Assembly: GCA_946811185.2 (NCBI GenBank) | Contig: OX328101.1 | Location: 14,988,122-15,052,121, forward strand | Length of the DNA: 64,000 nucleotides | DNA from: Hippopus hippopus | Lineage: Eukaryota; Mollusca; Bivalvia; Cardiida; Cardiidae | Direction of reading: 5' to 3' | Shown: positions 10,755-22,026 of the stretch, piece after piece | Numbering within the stretch: the first letter of the stretch is position 1 | Layout of the letters: the number at the start of each line of letters is the position of its first letter | Made by a program: the position numbers and the translations under genes | The notes under the pieces: model-generated | What the model saw: the letters and a program-made list of their open reading frames with translations, nothing else | The model's database searches: none | Told to the model about the DNA's origin: nothing

Positions 10755-12185
10755 CTCTTTTAACACTTAACCATACAATCCCAAGTTTTAAGGACCATAA
10801 ACAAAGCTTTTGAAAACTTTGCAGGGGTTTTTTCACTAACAAAGTGACGCCGATAGTCGGCGTCTTCCCCTCAGCAAATTTTTCCCCAAAGTTGTAGCTT
10901 TCCCCCGATCAATCAATTTTCCCCATAGAAATCAACTTTCACTTCTGTAATAAAAAGTATTGTTCTAAGACTAAGTTAATAAACCCAATCCCAGACCGAA
11001 AGATCGGCTGCAATGACGAGTGATACTTTCGTTATATAATGAACCATCCTCCTTTGGGATTCGCGGAAAACCGTCACTAATCGGCTGATTTCGTACTTTC
11101 CATTCATTCTTTGCACGGAATATTCCGAACACACTCAAGGTATAATATGAAAAAACGCCGGAATCCAGCATTTGGTATTCAACGCTTTCTTCTGTGCATT
11201 AACAAAAACGTGGATAGGGACCAACAGTCAGTGTTTATTCTGGACAGGGGCAATTGCGCAATTCACACTAAAATATTACGTTGCTCCAATATTGCGACAT
11301 AATGTGCGACAAAGAAGGAAAGAAAAGATGAAAGGAGATGCAAAAAATATTAAATAAAGCTATATCATTTATAAACTTGAAGGAAAATGTACGAAATTTT
11401 CATGGAAGGGAAGTAACCAATGACACTTCCGGAAAATCAGATTTGCCTTGTTCTATTTTTAGATCACTTGCAGACAAATTCTGCTGATTGGGAAAAAATC
11501 CTATTTCTCTTCACATTCAAGCATTATGAAAACATAAAGTTGGGATATTCAGGTTGTGTAATCATTATCTTTTGACACTTGTCACAAACTAACCTGGAAA
11601 AATCCGCAATCATTTTATTTCAGTTAATAATTTCGGTGAAATGTATCAGACTTAGTATGCAAACCAATCACAAATGTAAATGAATAGCAGACGCTTTTTT
11701 CCTATCGCTTGAGTTTCGGATTTTATTTACACGCTAAGTGACGAGGATCAGCAATCACAGATTTCTTACTGGATCTAGTTTAACTTCTGATGAAGATCTT
11801 CAACATATTGTATTTCTCAAGAAACAAACTAAACCTAGATCAAGTCTAAATTAGGAAAAACTTTGGTTGTTTTTTACAATGAAAATAGATCGACACAACC
11901 TTAATAGATTAACTAGATGGGGGGGGGGGGGGGGGGGGGTGGGTTAGGCCTTCTTGTCTTACAGTATTAGCACTGGAACAAGTGTGAAAGACGACATAAA
12001 TGGACCAAAAAAGAAGACTTTGATTTAAAGAAATAACACCTAAATGGATTTGTTCTTTATTTTCTTCCCTTTCCACAATGTTCTAGGCAATGAAAGACAA
12101 ATCGTTCCAGCCACATTTGAATTGTCGTCTGCAAATGTCTAAAACATGATCGAGTCTAAAATTTTGTTGTTTGGTAAACAGTTAA
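10755..12185. mobile_element. MITE-L interrupted by another element
   Basis: The left part is 10755-10821 (TTAACCATACAATCCCAAG ... GCTTTTGAAAACTTTG). The right part resumes at about 12018 and ends near 12185 (TCTTCCCTTTCCACAATGTTC ... TTGTTGTTTGGTAAACAGTTAA, given in parts). The insertion is the element at 10822-12017. Confidence 0.55.
10822..12017. mobile_element. CAGGGG-ended element with GCCGATAGTCGGC hairpin (tentative right end)
   Basis: The left end CAGGGGTTTTTTCAC is followed by the hairpin GACGCCGATAGTCGGCGTC and several TTCCCC motifs. The first 290 bp recur inverted at 30256-30541. The right end is deduced only from a matching 5-bp flank, CTTTG at 10817-10821 and 12018-12022, and from the resuming MITE-L; the right terminal sequence matches the left poorly. 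A run of 21 G lies at 11919-11939. No transposase ORF was seen. Confidence 0.45.
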
Positions 12186-12776
12186 AAATTAGTTTTTGTC
12201 TGTTAGATCTAGTTCATGCAGATGAATTGCATGCTAGGGCTGCAACTTAAAATTCTTCTATCCACTTCATTCCAATAAGTTTGTACATCAGATGAGGTAT
12301 TTTCTTGTCTAATTTGTTTCCATGAAAAACTGTCTTTATTTCACCCTTATTTCCTAATGATAATCAAGTAATTTTGACCCTTAAACATTTCTCTTTGACT
12401 CTTGGAAATTCCATTTTGACTCTTGAAAATTTGAGTCCAAGAGTACATGATTCTTTGGATTCTGGACGTAGTGAGAACCCTATTGAGAGTTCAATATTCA
12501 CAGAACAGTTTAATTCAGTTTTATATGATTAAGTGTTATTGCAAAGATTAATTCCAGTGTTCTATTGATAGTACATAATGTGACAAGTTACGTGTATTTT
12601 ATATCACATACATGTATACTTATGTACACCAACATTGTAATTATAGCACAGGGTTCGACATTAACATTTTTTTCAACTAGACCAGTGGACCAGTAATTTG
12701 AAATTTTTACTAGACCACTTCAGATTTCTACTAGACCGTCTTTGCAAAATGAAATCAAAGCATTGAGAACGCTGAT

Positions 12777-14859
12777 GTGGCATTTGTCAAGGAAGCCACT
12801 GTGTAGAATTAATAATTTGAAAACAGGAGGGCCATGATGGCCCTGGATCGCTCACCTGAGTCAATAGGCGAAATTCACTCCACGTGCGTAATTCAATTTC
12901 TGACCAATTGTCTGGTCAATTGAGCTTAAAATGTGACCTCTGGAGCGTCCACAAGGAATTTCCTGAAGTTGACCTAGTGACCTAATTTATCACCCGATGT
13001 GACCCAATTTAGAACTCGTCAAAACATTTATCAAGACAAACATTTTGAATAGTTTTCAACTTAATTCAGCAATAAATGTGGCCTCTAGAGTGCCCACAAG
13101 GTATTTCTTAAATTTGACCAAGTGACCTAGTTCATGACCCCGGGTGACCCAATTCCCAACTCACCCAATATTTCATCAAGACAAACATTCTGACCAATTT
13201 TCAAGTCAATTGAGCAAAAAAATATGGCCTCTAGAGTGCCCACAAAGTATTAGTTTAATTTAACCTTGAGACCTAGTTTATGACCCCAGGTGACCCAATT
13301 TTGAACTGACTGAACACGTTGTGCTCAGGTGGACTAACAAACTTAGAACAGGTTCACTACATACCAAATAACAAAGCTCTATGCTTTCCAGTTTTAGAAA
13401 AGAAGAATTTTAAAGTTTTCCTTCTTTGTTCCTTTGTTTGAACTTGTGACCCCCGGGGCAGGGCCAGTTTTGACCCCAGCGGCATCATTGAACAAACTTG
13501 GTAGAGGTCCACTAGGAACTGCTACATACCAAATATCAAAGCTCCACACCTTCCAGTTTTAGGGAAGAAGAATTTTAAAGTTTTCTTTCTTTGTTCCTAT
13601 GTTCGAAATTGTGACCCCTGGGGCGGGGCCAGTTTTGACCCCAGGGGCATCATATGAACAAAATTGGTAGAGGTCCACTAGGAGATGCTAGATGCCAAAT
13701 ATCACAGCTCCATGCCTTCTAGTTTCAGAGAAGAAGAATTTTAAAGTTTTTTTTCTTTGTTCCTACGTTCGAACTTGTGACCCCCGAGGCGGGGCCAGTT
13801 TTAACCCCAGGGGCATCATATGAACAAACTTGGTAGAGGTCCACTAGGAGATGCTACATACCAAATATCAAAGCTCTACGCCATCTAATGTCAGAGAAGA
13901 AGATTTTCAAAGATTTTGCTATTTTTTTCCTTTCTGTTGCCATAGCAACCAGAGTTAAGGGTGGAATTCAATCTCTTGAACAACTTTGGTAGAACTTCAC
14001 CCAAGGAACATCCCTGCCAAATTTCACCAAGATTGGCCCAGCGGTTTAGGAGGAGAAGATGTTTAAAGGAATTGTGGGCAGACGGACAGATGGACGCCGG
14101 ACAATGACCGATCACAATACCTCACCTTAGCACTTCGTGCTCAGGTGAGCTAAAAAAAAAAAGAGAAATATTATTTAAATATTAACTTGAAAATCAACCT
14201 CCTAAGCAAATTAATACGTCTCTTTGGTTAAAGGGAGATTACTGGTGCCTAAGTTTGCGTTATTTGTGTATTGGTGGTCTCCCTTTGATCTTTCAAGAGG
14301 AGTCAGGAGTAACATCCCTTGACGGAAGGATGCACAATGGGTAGAGAGAGAAGCCATGTAAATATACTGAATTCAATTAAGTTTATACCTGAATACTATG
14401 ATTTTGAGATATCTTTGGCCGTCAGGACCTAATTCCCAACATTACAATAAAGTTTTCTTCCTGTAAATATTCATGCACAATCAAATGAGTAGCGTGCAAT
14501 CATGGGACGAACAAGCCCAGGGACGAATTGGTTTTGGAACGAACAACCCCGGAAGCACAGCGGTCAGAAGACAAATTTTGTGCATATCATTGCGCCAATA
14601 GAAGGCTATGAAGAGGTGAAGCTATTTTTACTCAAAAAGAAGTATTTTCACGATCGACAGCCTTTTGCAGTTTATTTCAATACGCCATTTCCAATTATAT
14701 ATCTGAGTGCTATTGAAAAACTCATTTGTCTTGAAAAATTGAGTTTAATTGGGTTTACTTCCTTCGGTTTTGGACAAAATACCATACATGGTCTTCAAAA
14801 TTCAATATTGAACATTTATTATTGATCTCATAGTGGCATTGTCTTCGACAAATGCCACA
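12777..14859. mobile_element. nested element C (GTGGCATTTGTC termini)
   Basis: Imperfect inverted termini: GTGGCATTTGTCAAGGAAG at the left and GTCTTCGACAAATGCCACA at the right. A second copy at 43427-44157 (GTGGTATTTGTC...GACAAATACCAC) shows an uninterrupted length of about 730 bp; here a HINE (12832-14153) adds 1.3 kb. The ORF at 14502-14825 (107 codons) lies in the body but is not open in the second copy, so I do not treat it as a gene. About 24 bases upstream of the terminus are also similar in both copies, so the exact boundary is uncertain. Confidence 0.7.
12832..14153 (+). mobile_element. HINE/pearl-like element, complete
   Basis: The 5' end ACAGGAGGGCCATGATGGCC, then CGCTCACCTGAG, mirrors the 3' end CTCAGGTGAGCTAA. 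Two tandem regions fill it: about 150-bp units with TGACCTAGT/ACAAACATTCTGACC, then 166-bp units (GTAGAGGTCCACTAGGA at 13501, 13667 and 13833). A short ACGGACAGATGGACG stretch and a hairpin (AGCACTTCGTGCT) precede the CTAA end. No protein is encoded; movement would need a Helitron/Helentron Rep-helicase in trans. Confidence 0.8.
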
Positions 14860-15915
14860 AAAAATGTATAAAATAGATCTAAATCTATGTTATTTCTCTG
14901 GCTAATATACCAAAATTGTTAAAAAAAAAAGAACAATGTCATGTTAAGTAATGATCAATGAATGTTTCACCTTTAAGAATTTCAATTACAATTTCTTTTC
15001 CAGAGGAAAAAAAATTAGACTTACCCATTTTGAAAGCAGTACCAGACACACAGTTTAGTCTAACTTAGGCTCAAATAACAGAATTTGAGTTTAAAAGTAC
15101 AAAACCATTGTGATATAATGTTATCAGATACTTCAACAGATCTTCAGTTTATTAAACTGTCAGAGAAAACATGACATTTTCCTCTGGATCAAACAGAAAC
15201 CAACGGCGCGAATTCAGCGTTCCACTCAAGGTCTAAAATGATTTTTTTTTTTTCTGTGATCTAGATCTAATATTATTCATCTAGATCTATTTTTGTTTCA
15301 ATCCATTTGTTTTTAGCTTTATATTATGACTCTTCTTCTCCCCGAACAGATGTTATTTTGAAGTTATGCAAGCTTGGCATATTCCCCGCTCGTCCCCTCC
15401 GTTGTCTATGTAAACGTCTGGGAGACTCATTTTCGGTTGTCGTCAAAATGAAACTACGTTATTCCAAGAAAAAGAGCTAGACATAGGAAATTCTTGCTTA
15501 AAAATTAAATACTCTGACAGAATGATAACAATCACGTTAAAAATTATGACATATCCTTGACGACAAAATAGCCTGTGGACTCCAGTCGGTCTACTAAATC
15601 TATTTTCGGTTCGATTTGGTTTTTCCACTCAAAATATTGATTACCACGCATGCGCGATCGGCTTCCTGTAGAAATTGTTGATAAATTGTCGCTCGTTGAA
15701 CAAAATCACAAGTTATGTAAGCGATCTTTGTCGACCAACGGCACGTTAGGTCGATTTTCGTCACTTATGCCAAGCATTAAAACTGGTACTTAATCAATTG
15801 TCTCGATTTTTGTACTAGACCATTCGGGCTAGCTGGACGCAGTCTCTACTAGTCCGAACCGATTTTTTGCTAGACAATGTCATTCGGACGTGCCTTAATG
15901 TCAAACCCTGTAGCA

Positions 15916-16035
15916 GGACAGTAAATTAGCATTTCCTCCTTTTCCACAACTTTTCTACCGGCTGCAAGACAAATCCAAACACATAATTTGTCATCCACAA
16001 ATGCTTTCAATTTGAACCTGTCTAAAAAATTTCAA
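15916..16035. mobile_element. MITE-L fragment
   Basis: AGCATTTCCTCCTTTTCCAC, then AATCCAAACACATAATTTGTC and CACAAATGCTTTCAATTTG, match the right half of MITE-L. Element B inserted at its left border. From 16036 to 16732 I see only a SINE-tail-like fragment (about 16435-16560, CATTTCAGTCATATC) and AT-rich unique sequence. Confidence 0.55.
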
Positions 16036-16732
16036 AAGCGTCCACTTTCGCTCATTGATAGGGCAGCCCCTGTTTTATTTCTTGGCAGAAGACTACAAGA
16101 TCAGGCTACAAACACTATGTGCAATCTGATCTAATCCAAAATTTTGTCCTCTAGTACAGGGCGAAGAGAAAGAGTGAATATGGGTACAGCTGATAAACTG
16201 GACTATAAATCATTCAACTTGACTGTACACAATGCTGACTACATATTCTTAGGATAAGAGCCTACATTCCTCAGTAAGTGAAAACCTCAATGAAATATCA
16301 CCAATCCTCACAAGATGATAAACAGTGTAAAAAGGTTTGGCTAATTTCAGTTTATCCTCAAAAGATTATAAACAGTGTGAAAGGTTTGGCTAATTTCATT
16401 TTAACCCATGAGCATAGCGGCAAATTTTAGATTTATCAAATGGTGTTTAACTCAGTTTTCAACCACATTTCAGTCATATCTTAGAGACAAAAGCTCATTT
16501 ATCCATTACTTCCATTGGCTTTACCACTACTAGGCTTGGGCTCTGCAGTGCCTTGTCCAAGAACAGTGCAACGTTACTACAGCTACCAGGCAAATCAATC
16601 TCTGCGTTTACCATTAGAAAATTTTAAGCTCCGACTAACACAGGATTCCTTCTGGTTTTAAAACCTGCCTTCAAGAACTAGTGACACAAAAGTGCAAACA
16701 TGTAAAATATCTACAATCAGTATGCATGAAAG

Positions 16733-16963
16733 TTAACTCTTTGCCACACAATCCCGACTTGTAACGACCCTGGGGAATGAGCCTTTTGGAAACATTGTGA
16801 GAAAAGGTGAAAATGCCGGTAACCAGCATTTTCTCCTTTTCCCAAAATGTTTACTACTCTATGAAAGACAAATTTCATTTTCTGAGTAAAATCTAATTTG
16901 TTGTCTGCAAATGGTTTCAACTTGGACAAGGTTAAACTTTTGTTGTTTGGTAAAGAGTTGAAA
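16733..16963. mobile_element. MITE-L, complete
   Basis: TTAACTCTTTGCCACACAAT at the left, GTTTGGTAAAGAGTTGAA at the right. The core hairpin pairs GTGAAAATGCCGGTAACC with CAGCATTTTCTCCTTTTCCC. A more decayed copy follows at about 17060-17245, with the core AAAATGCTGGTCAGCAGCAT. Confidence 0.75.
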
Positions 16964-17802
16964 ACATTGTAGCAACAAAAGACATTGCTTGTGGACCTGA
17001 AATTTTCTACTTGTCAGTGTTTTCAAAACTGGTCTGCTACATGGTTGAAAACCATAACCTTTTACCACTACACAAAATTTCAGGCTCGAAAACTTTGAAG
17101 ATTTATTTATAACATGTAGCTCAAAAGATGATTGCTGTCTTTGCAATAAGAAAAAACATCGTGGACAAAATACAAAATGCTGGTCAGCAGCATTTTCATC
17201 TCTTCCCAAAATGTTTTCATGATTGTGGCAATAGGTGATGACTTTTAAGAGCAAGGAAATGAAGCCACCAGTGTTTCAAGGGACAGCTTAGTAATACCAT
17301 AAACATCAGTTTACTCCAGTGTTTAGTAACAAGGAATAAGAAGTGGACTTACTGGTTTTGGCATGGTCGCCCTTCAGTTGTGACTTTATTGGAACAGCAC
17401 AGAACAAGGTATAATTGCAGGAGAAAATCTTGTTGAATGAAGCCCTGAGAAGAGAAAAGAAGTATTCAATTAGCGTAAAATAGAACTAACTTCCTTTTTC
17501 AATTCAAAAGTTCTTTAAGATCTATTCCTGAAAGAATAGTTTTATTCTGAACCATAATTTAATACAAAGGCATGCCATGTAGGTGACAACGTTCCGTTGT
17601 AGTCGCTTTTGGTTGAAATTTCAAGTCAAAAAAGGGGTACAACTGTGTAAGTATTTTAATGGTGACCTGCTCCTGTTGTATGGCTTCTCATTAATCCTCT
17701 CTAGACAGCTAAGTGCTAAAAGATAGAAAGCAACTGTATCTGCATGATCTGAGTCTGTATTCAGGTGATTGGTAGGCTCCATGGTTTTGTTTTGTTTACA
17801 TA

Positions 17803-19245
17803 CAGGGTGTTTCATAATATCTGTCCCAATTTTACTCACATATAAATTCAATAAGACTTATCCTTGATTAATTTGAGTTACATAATTCAATAATAGACGT
17901 ATGGGAGTTTTGTTTGGTGTATATAACCAGTATATTAGTGGAGTACCTTTCATTTCAGAACACATTTTCCAAATTCTCAATTTTACAGCACATGCTCCAA
18001 ATGACGTCCTTTCTGTGCAATTACGACGTTGAATCTATTTTTGAAATTGTTAATCACTGCAGTGCAGGTTTCTCTGTTAATGACACGGATTTCCCTCTTA
18101 ATGGCAGTTTTCAATTCATCTGTTGTTTTTGGACTACGGTTATACACTCTGTCTTTTAGATATCCCCACAGGAAAAAATCTAAGGGGCTCAAATCAGGTG
18201 AATGAGGTGGCCATTCAAAAACAGTCTTTAAAGAAATAATCCTTCGACCGAACGTCTGCTGTAACCATGTGATTACGTCCCTGGCTGTATGCGGAGTTGC
18301 CCCATCTTGCTGAAACCAAATGCTGTCTAAATTAACACCCCGTCTTCTCAATGCTGGCACAAATTTCTTTCTCAGGAGACATAAGTATCGATCCTTGTTT
18401 ACCGTTTCAACTGTTCCCTCATCATCTTCAAAGAAGAAAGGACCAATTATCCCATTTACACTAATCGCCGCCCAAGCTGTAACTTTTTCACCATGTAATG
18501 GCTTTTCAATATAGAAATTAGGTTTCTCAGATCCCCAATATCTACAATTTTTCTTGTTTACTTGGGCATTTAAGTAGAAATGTGCCTCGTCCGAGAACCA
18601 AATGTTATCATTGATATTCATATTGGCTATCATCCAATTAGCAAATGATATTCTACCCTCAATATCTGTAGCTTTTAAATATTGCATAATGGAAATAGTA
18701 TAGGGCTTCAGTTTAAGATCATACTTAAGCATTCTGTACACACTTATAGAACTTACAGAGTTGATGATGTCACCCAATACTTTCCGAACTGACCTCTGAG
18801 GTGTTTCTTCGATCACTGCTTTTACCTGTTCAATATTTTCCTCGCTTCTTACGGATTTTGGTCGACCAGGGTTCCTGTGTCTTCTGTCCTCAATAGATCC
18901 CGAATCTTCAAATCTTTGTATAATTCTTTGTATTTGCTTCCTATCCATCTTCCTCAACTCAGGATACTGTTTCCTCATTTTTCTGACGACAACTGTTGTT
19001 GAATTTGTTTGATAGTACAGTTTAACAATTTCTGAAGCTTGCTCTTTTGACGGTGCCATTTTGAAAATAGCTCTGAGGAAATGACTTCATCATAACGTCT
19101 TGACGTCGAAGTTTTCACGTACTTTTATATTACCTAAAAACTCCCACAATTCTTCATTATTTTGATATATGATAACTTAAAATACCTTTCAAAATGACTA
19201 AGTTATGTTGATTTGAAACTGGGGCAGATATTATGAAACACCCTG
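17803..19245 (-). mobile_element. Tc1/mariner-superfamily element, complete (DD41D type)
   Basis: Flanked by TA (17801-17802 and 19246-19247). Terminal inverted repeats begin CAGGGTGTTTCATAATATCT on both sides and continue about six more bases with one mismatch. The 1443-bp element contains one intact transposase ORF on the minus strand, about 186 bp of 5' leader and about 180 bp of 3' sequence. The intact ORF, well-matched termini and TA duplication indicate the youngest large element in the window. Confidence 0.93.
17983..19059 (-). CDS. mariner-superfamily transposase, DD41D catalytic spacing
   Basis: A 358-residue protein starting MAPSKEQASEIVK, close to the usual mariner transposase length. 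Residues about 5-60 form a first helix-turn-helix of the DUF4817 type seen in mariner-like proteins. A GRPK linker motif is at 65-68 and a second HTH at about 85-115. The RNase-H-like catalytic domain carries D157 (FSDEAHF), D252 (QQDGATPHTA) and D294 (SPDLSPLDFFLW). The second and third aspartates are separated by 41 residues, the spacing of the rosa-like DD41D group; classical mariner is DD34D. It would cut and paste the element at TA sites in the nucleus. The frame is unbroken and all three catalytic residues are present, so the protein could be functional. I chose the first ATG because it sits directly upstream of the conserved HTH. The clade assignment rests on spacing alone. Confidence 0.92.
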   Translation of the reverse strand: MAPSKEQASEIVKLYYQTNSTTVVVRKMRKQYPELRKMDRKQIQRIIQRFEDSGSIEDRRHRNPGRPKSVRSEENIEQVKAVIEETPQRSVRKVLGDIINSVSSISVYRMLKYDLKLKPYTISIMQYLKATDIEGRISFANWMIANMNINDNIWFSDEAHFYLNAQVNKKNCRYWGSEKPNFYIEKPLHGEKVTAWAAISVNGIIGPFFFEDDEGTVETVNKDRYLCLLRKKFVPALRRRGVNLDSIWFQQDGATPHTARDVITWLQQTFGRRIISLKTVFEWPPHSPDLSPLDFFLWGYLKDRVYNRSPKTTDELKTAIKREIRVINRETCTAVINNFKNRFNVVIAQKGRHLEHVL

Positions 19246-19809
19246 TACTATGCAAGCATACACACTATACAATGCTAACAGTGACTGGGAAAAGCTTGCG
19301 CCATGCGCCATAGTCACATTTAAATCCAAAATGTCACATCATTTTTGCTGCTAAGTGAGCCATTGTCCTTTTCAATTTCCAACCCCCATAAAGTACGACA
19401 CTTAGTGGAACGAATCTGCTTTGATCAGCGTCGAGGAAGACGCTCTATAAAATGAGTAGCGGTAAGTGCGTGTGACGTCATCATGTTGTCAATGAAACAA
19501 ACACTAATTAAATATTAAGCTTATTTTGTTTTGTAAATTCATCTGTTGAAACAGGTCTCGGGCTTTAGTTTTACCATCAGAGTGATGAACACCTTGCTAC
19601 AAAGCAAGCCCTCCAACTAGCTACTTGTTCATGCTATAGTTCCATCTTACAGTTGATGTTTTTTACTTGTAGAGGAAACTTGACAGAAGCTTTCAAACAG
19701 TGCCAGGGTTCCCTCTGGCTTCTTTTTTTCTTGCGCCATCACTTTCGCCAAATGAGAAAAGTTTGCGCCAAATTGAAATAATTAGAGCCAGTAGGTGCCA
19801 ATTTTAAAA

Positions 19810-20427
19810 CTAGAGGCGCTTGAGCGCCTGTATCGCTCCACAGGCCTGATATTTCTATAATGGCGAAAGGAAGTTTTTAACAATTATCATTCAATCCTGC
19901 ATTTTAGCTCACTGAAGAAACAATTTGGTAGACAACCACCATAGGAACTTACCTGCAAAACAACAATGAAATCCAATGAATAGTTTTAGAGAAGAAATTT
20001 TTCAAAGATTTTACTTTATACCATAAAAGGAAAATGAGTCTCCCATAAAAGCCATGTTTTTTGACGATCATTTTTTTTTTTTTAAGGAATTCTGTAAACC
20101 TGTATCTAAGGAACATTCCTGCAAAATAATGCTGCTATCCAAATAGCGGTTTGGGAGGAGAAGATTTTTAAAGGTTTTTTACTTTGGTTGCCATGGCAAC
20201 CAGAATTCTTCATGGAACACAATTATTTGAAGGAATTTGAAAGAGGACCACCAAAGGAACATTCCTGTGAAATTTGGTAAAAATCCAGTCAATAGTTTCT
20301 GAGGAGAAGTTTTTTAAAGAAAAAGTTTACGGACGCACGCACGGACGAACGAGCGAACGGACAGACGGACGGACGACGGACACAACGCCATGACAATAGC
20401 AGGCTGGCCTTTGGCCAGTGGAGCTAA
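19810..20427 (+). mobile_element. HINE, compact subtype (618 bp)
   Basis: Starts CTAGAGGCGCTTGAGCGCC (hairpin) and ends GGCCAGTGGAGCTAA, with GCTCCACAGGCC near the 5' end inverted relative to the 3' end. Units with 'TTCTGTAAACCTGTATCTAA' and 'GTTGCCATGGCAACC' precede an ACGG/ACGC-rich microsatellite. Element A copy 1 has the empty site TTTTAAAATGAAAG, so this inserted exactly between A and T without duplication. A nearly identical copy is at 25286-25904. Confidence 0.88.
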
Positions 20428-20500
20428 TGAAAGTACTGGGGGTCAGGCATAATCGAGAATTGGTCTATAAATTTTCATCGCATGGTTGTGTCAATAAAAA

Positions 20501-21656
20501 ACAAGAGGGCCATGATGGCCCTGTATCGCTCCACTGACTATTAAGTAAAAACACTACAAGCCAAACATTACAATATTCAGCAAATTGATTTCAAACACGA
20601 GGACATGCAAACATTTTTCTATCTAATCCTACGAGAAAGTTGTGATCCATGGGCAAAGCCAATTTTGACCGCAAAGCTATAATTATTTGAATCCTGGTGG
20701 AGGTCCACAATATAAAGCTCCATACCAAATAATTCAGTTCTTGAATGTTATAAACAAGAAGATTTTCAAATTTTTCTCAATTTGGGCACCCTTGATAGAG
20801 ACCCCCTAGATAAAGCTAAATGCAAAATTTGATAGCCCTAGCCCTTATAGCTAGATGCGAAAGATTTTCCTATATAAGCCCGCCCATGTAAAACATGTTA
20901 CCCCCCCCGGAGCGAAGTCAAATTTGACCCTCGGCTATAATTTGGACACCCTTGGTACAGGTCCACTAGATAAAGTTACATGCCAAATTTGGTCGCCCTA
21001 GGCCCCATGGCTAGGTCAAAGAAGAATTTTAAAGTTCTCCCTATATAAGCCCATGTAAAACTTGTTATATAAGCCCATGTAAAACTTGTTACCCCCGGGC
21101 AGGGCCTAATTTGACCCCAGGGCTATAATTTGAACAATCTTGGCAGAGGTCCACTAGATAAAGCTACATGCCAAATTTGGTAGCTCTAGGCCCTATGGCT
21201 AGGTAGAAGAGGAATTTTAAAGTTCTCCCTAAATAAGCCCATGTATAACTTGTAACCCCCGGGGCGGGGCCAATTTTGACCCCAGGGCTATAAATTGAAG
21301 AAACTTGGTAGAGGTCCACTAGATAAAGCTACATGCCAAATTTGGTAGCCCTTGGCCTTACGGTTTCAGACAAGAAGATTTTCAAAGATTTTCAAAATTT
21401 TTCAGTTTTGTTGCCATGGCAACCAGAGTTTTTGAAGGAATTAAATTCTTTCAAGAAATTCTGAAGAGGACCATGGCAGGATCATTTCTGTGAAGTTTCA
21501 TCAAAATTGGATGGGTAGTTTCAGAGAAGAAGACGTTTTAAAAAAAAAGTTAACGCACGGACGGACGGACGAACTGACGGACGGACGGACACACGGACGC
21601 ACGACCGACAACAGGCCATGACATAAGCCCGCTGGCCTTCGGCCAGTTGAGCTAAA
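20501..21656 (+). mobile_element. HINE/pearl-like element, complete
   Basis: The 5' end ACAAGAGGGCCATGATGGCC is followed by CGCTCCACTGAC; the 3' end is GGCCTTCGGCCAGTTGAGC then TAA. Tandem units (about 155 bp) contain AGGTCCACTAGATAAAGC and GCCCATGTAAAACTTGTTA. ACGG-rich microsatellite at 21552-21600. Absent from element A copy 1 near base 945, so it is a later insertion. The ORF at 21501-21683 is translated microsatellite. Confidence 0.82.
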
Positions 21657-22026
21657 AACAAACAAGAAAACATTTGTTTTCATCAGATTTCATAACTCAT
21701 ATCTATGTCTTTTACATGAATATAGTAAACAAATTATTTTTGTGAACAATGGAAAAAACAACATCTATTAAGTTTAAGTTGATCTATCTTTAATGTTTGT
21801 AAAACCACTGTGACAAAAGCAGAAATAGGTCATTGAGAGCAATTTCTACTTTTGTAACAAAGTTTTAAAGAAAGACTTTTTGAAACATATAGAAGTTTAA
21901 ATTGTACAAACCAAACAACAAAGTCAAGATGTAAAAAAAAAATGTTAAAAAAAAAGAAGAAATTTCTCCATTAGAAAGAAATTGCTTCTGTAGGGACTTT
22001 TTTTTAATCTGTAACAGTATAAAAAA

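Larger units (their letters stand above)
12649..15910. mobile_element. CAGGG-family element B with 5-bp TSD TAGCA
   Basis: Termini CAGGGTTCGACATTAACAT and ATGTCAAACCCTG; perfect 5-bp flank TAGCA at 12644-12648 and 15911-15915. The left subterminal region carries ACTAGACC, the near-inverted GGACCAGT and two more ACTAGACC boxes. The right has ACTAGACC, GGCTAGCT and ACTAGTCC. It is interrupted by the element at 12777-14859. The remaining 1.2 kb has no recognisable transposase, so it is probably non-autonomous. Confidence 0.8.

Noticed and set aside
14502..14825. 107-codon ORF MGRTSPGTNWFW...
   Set aside because: It lies in element C; the second copy (43427-44157) is not open in the corresponding frame, so there is no sign of coding selection.
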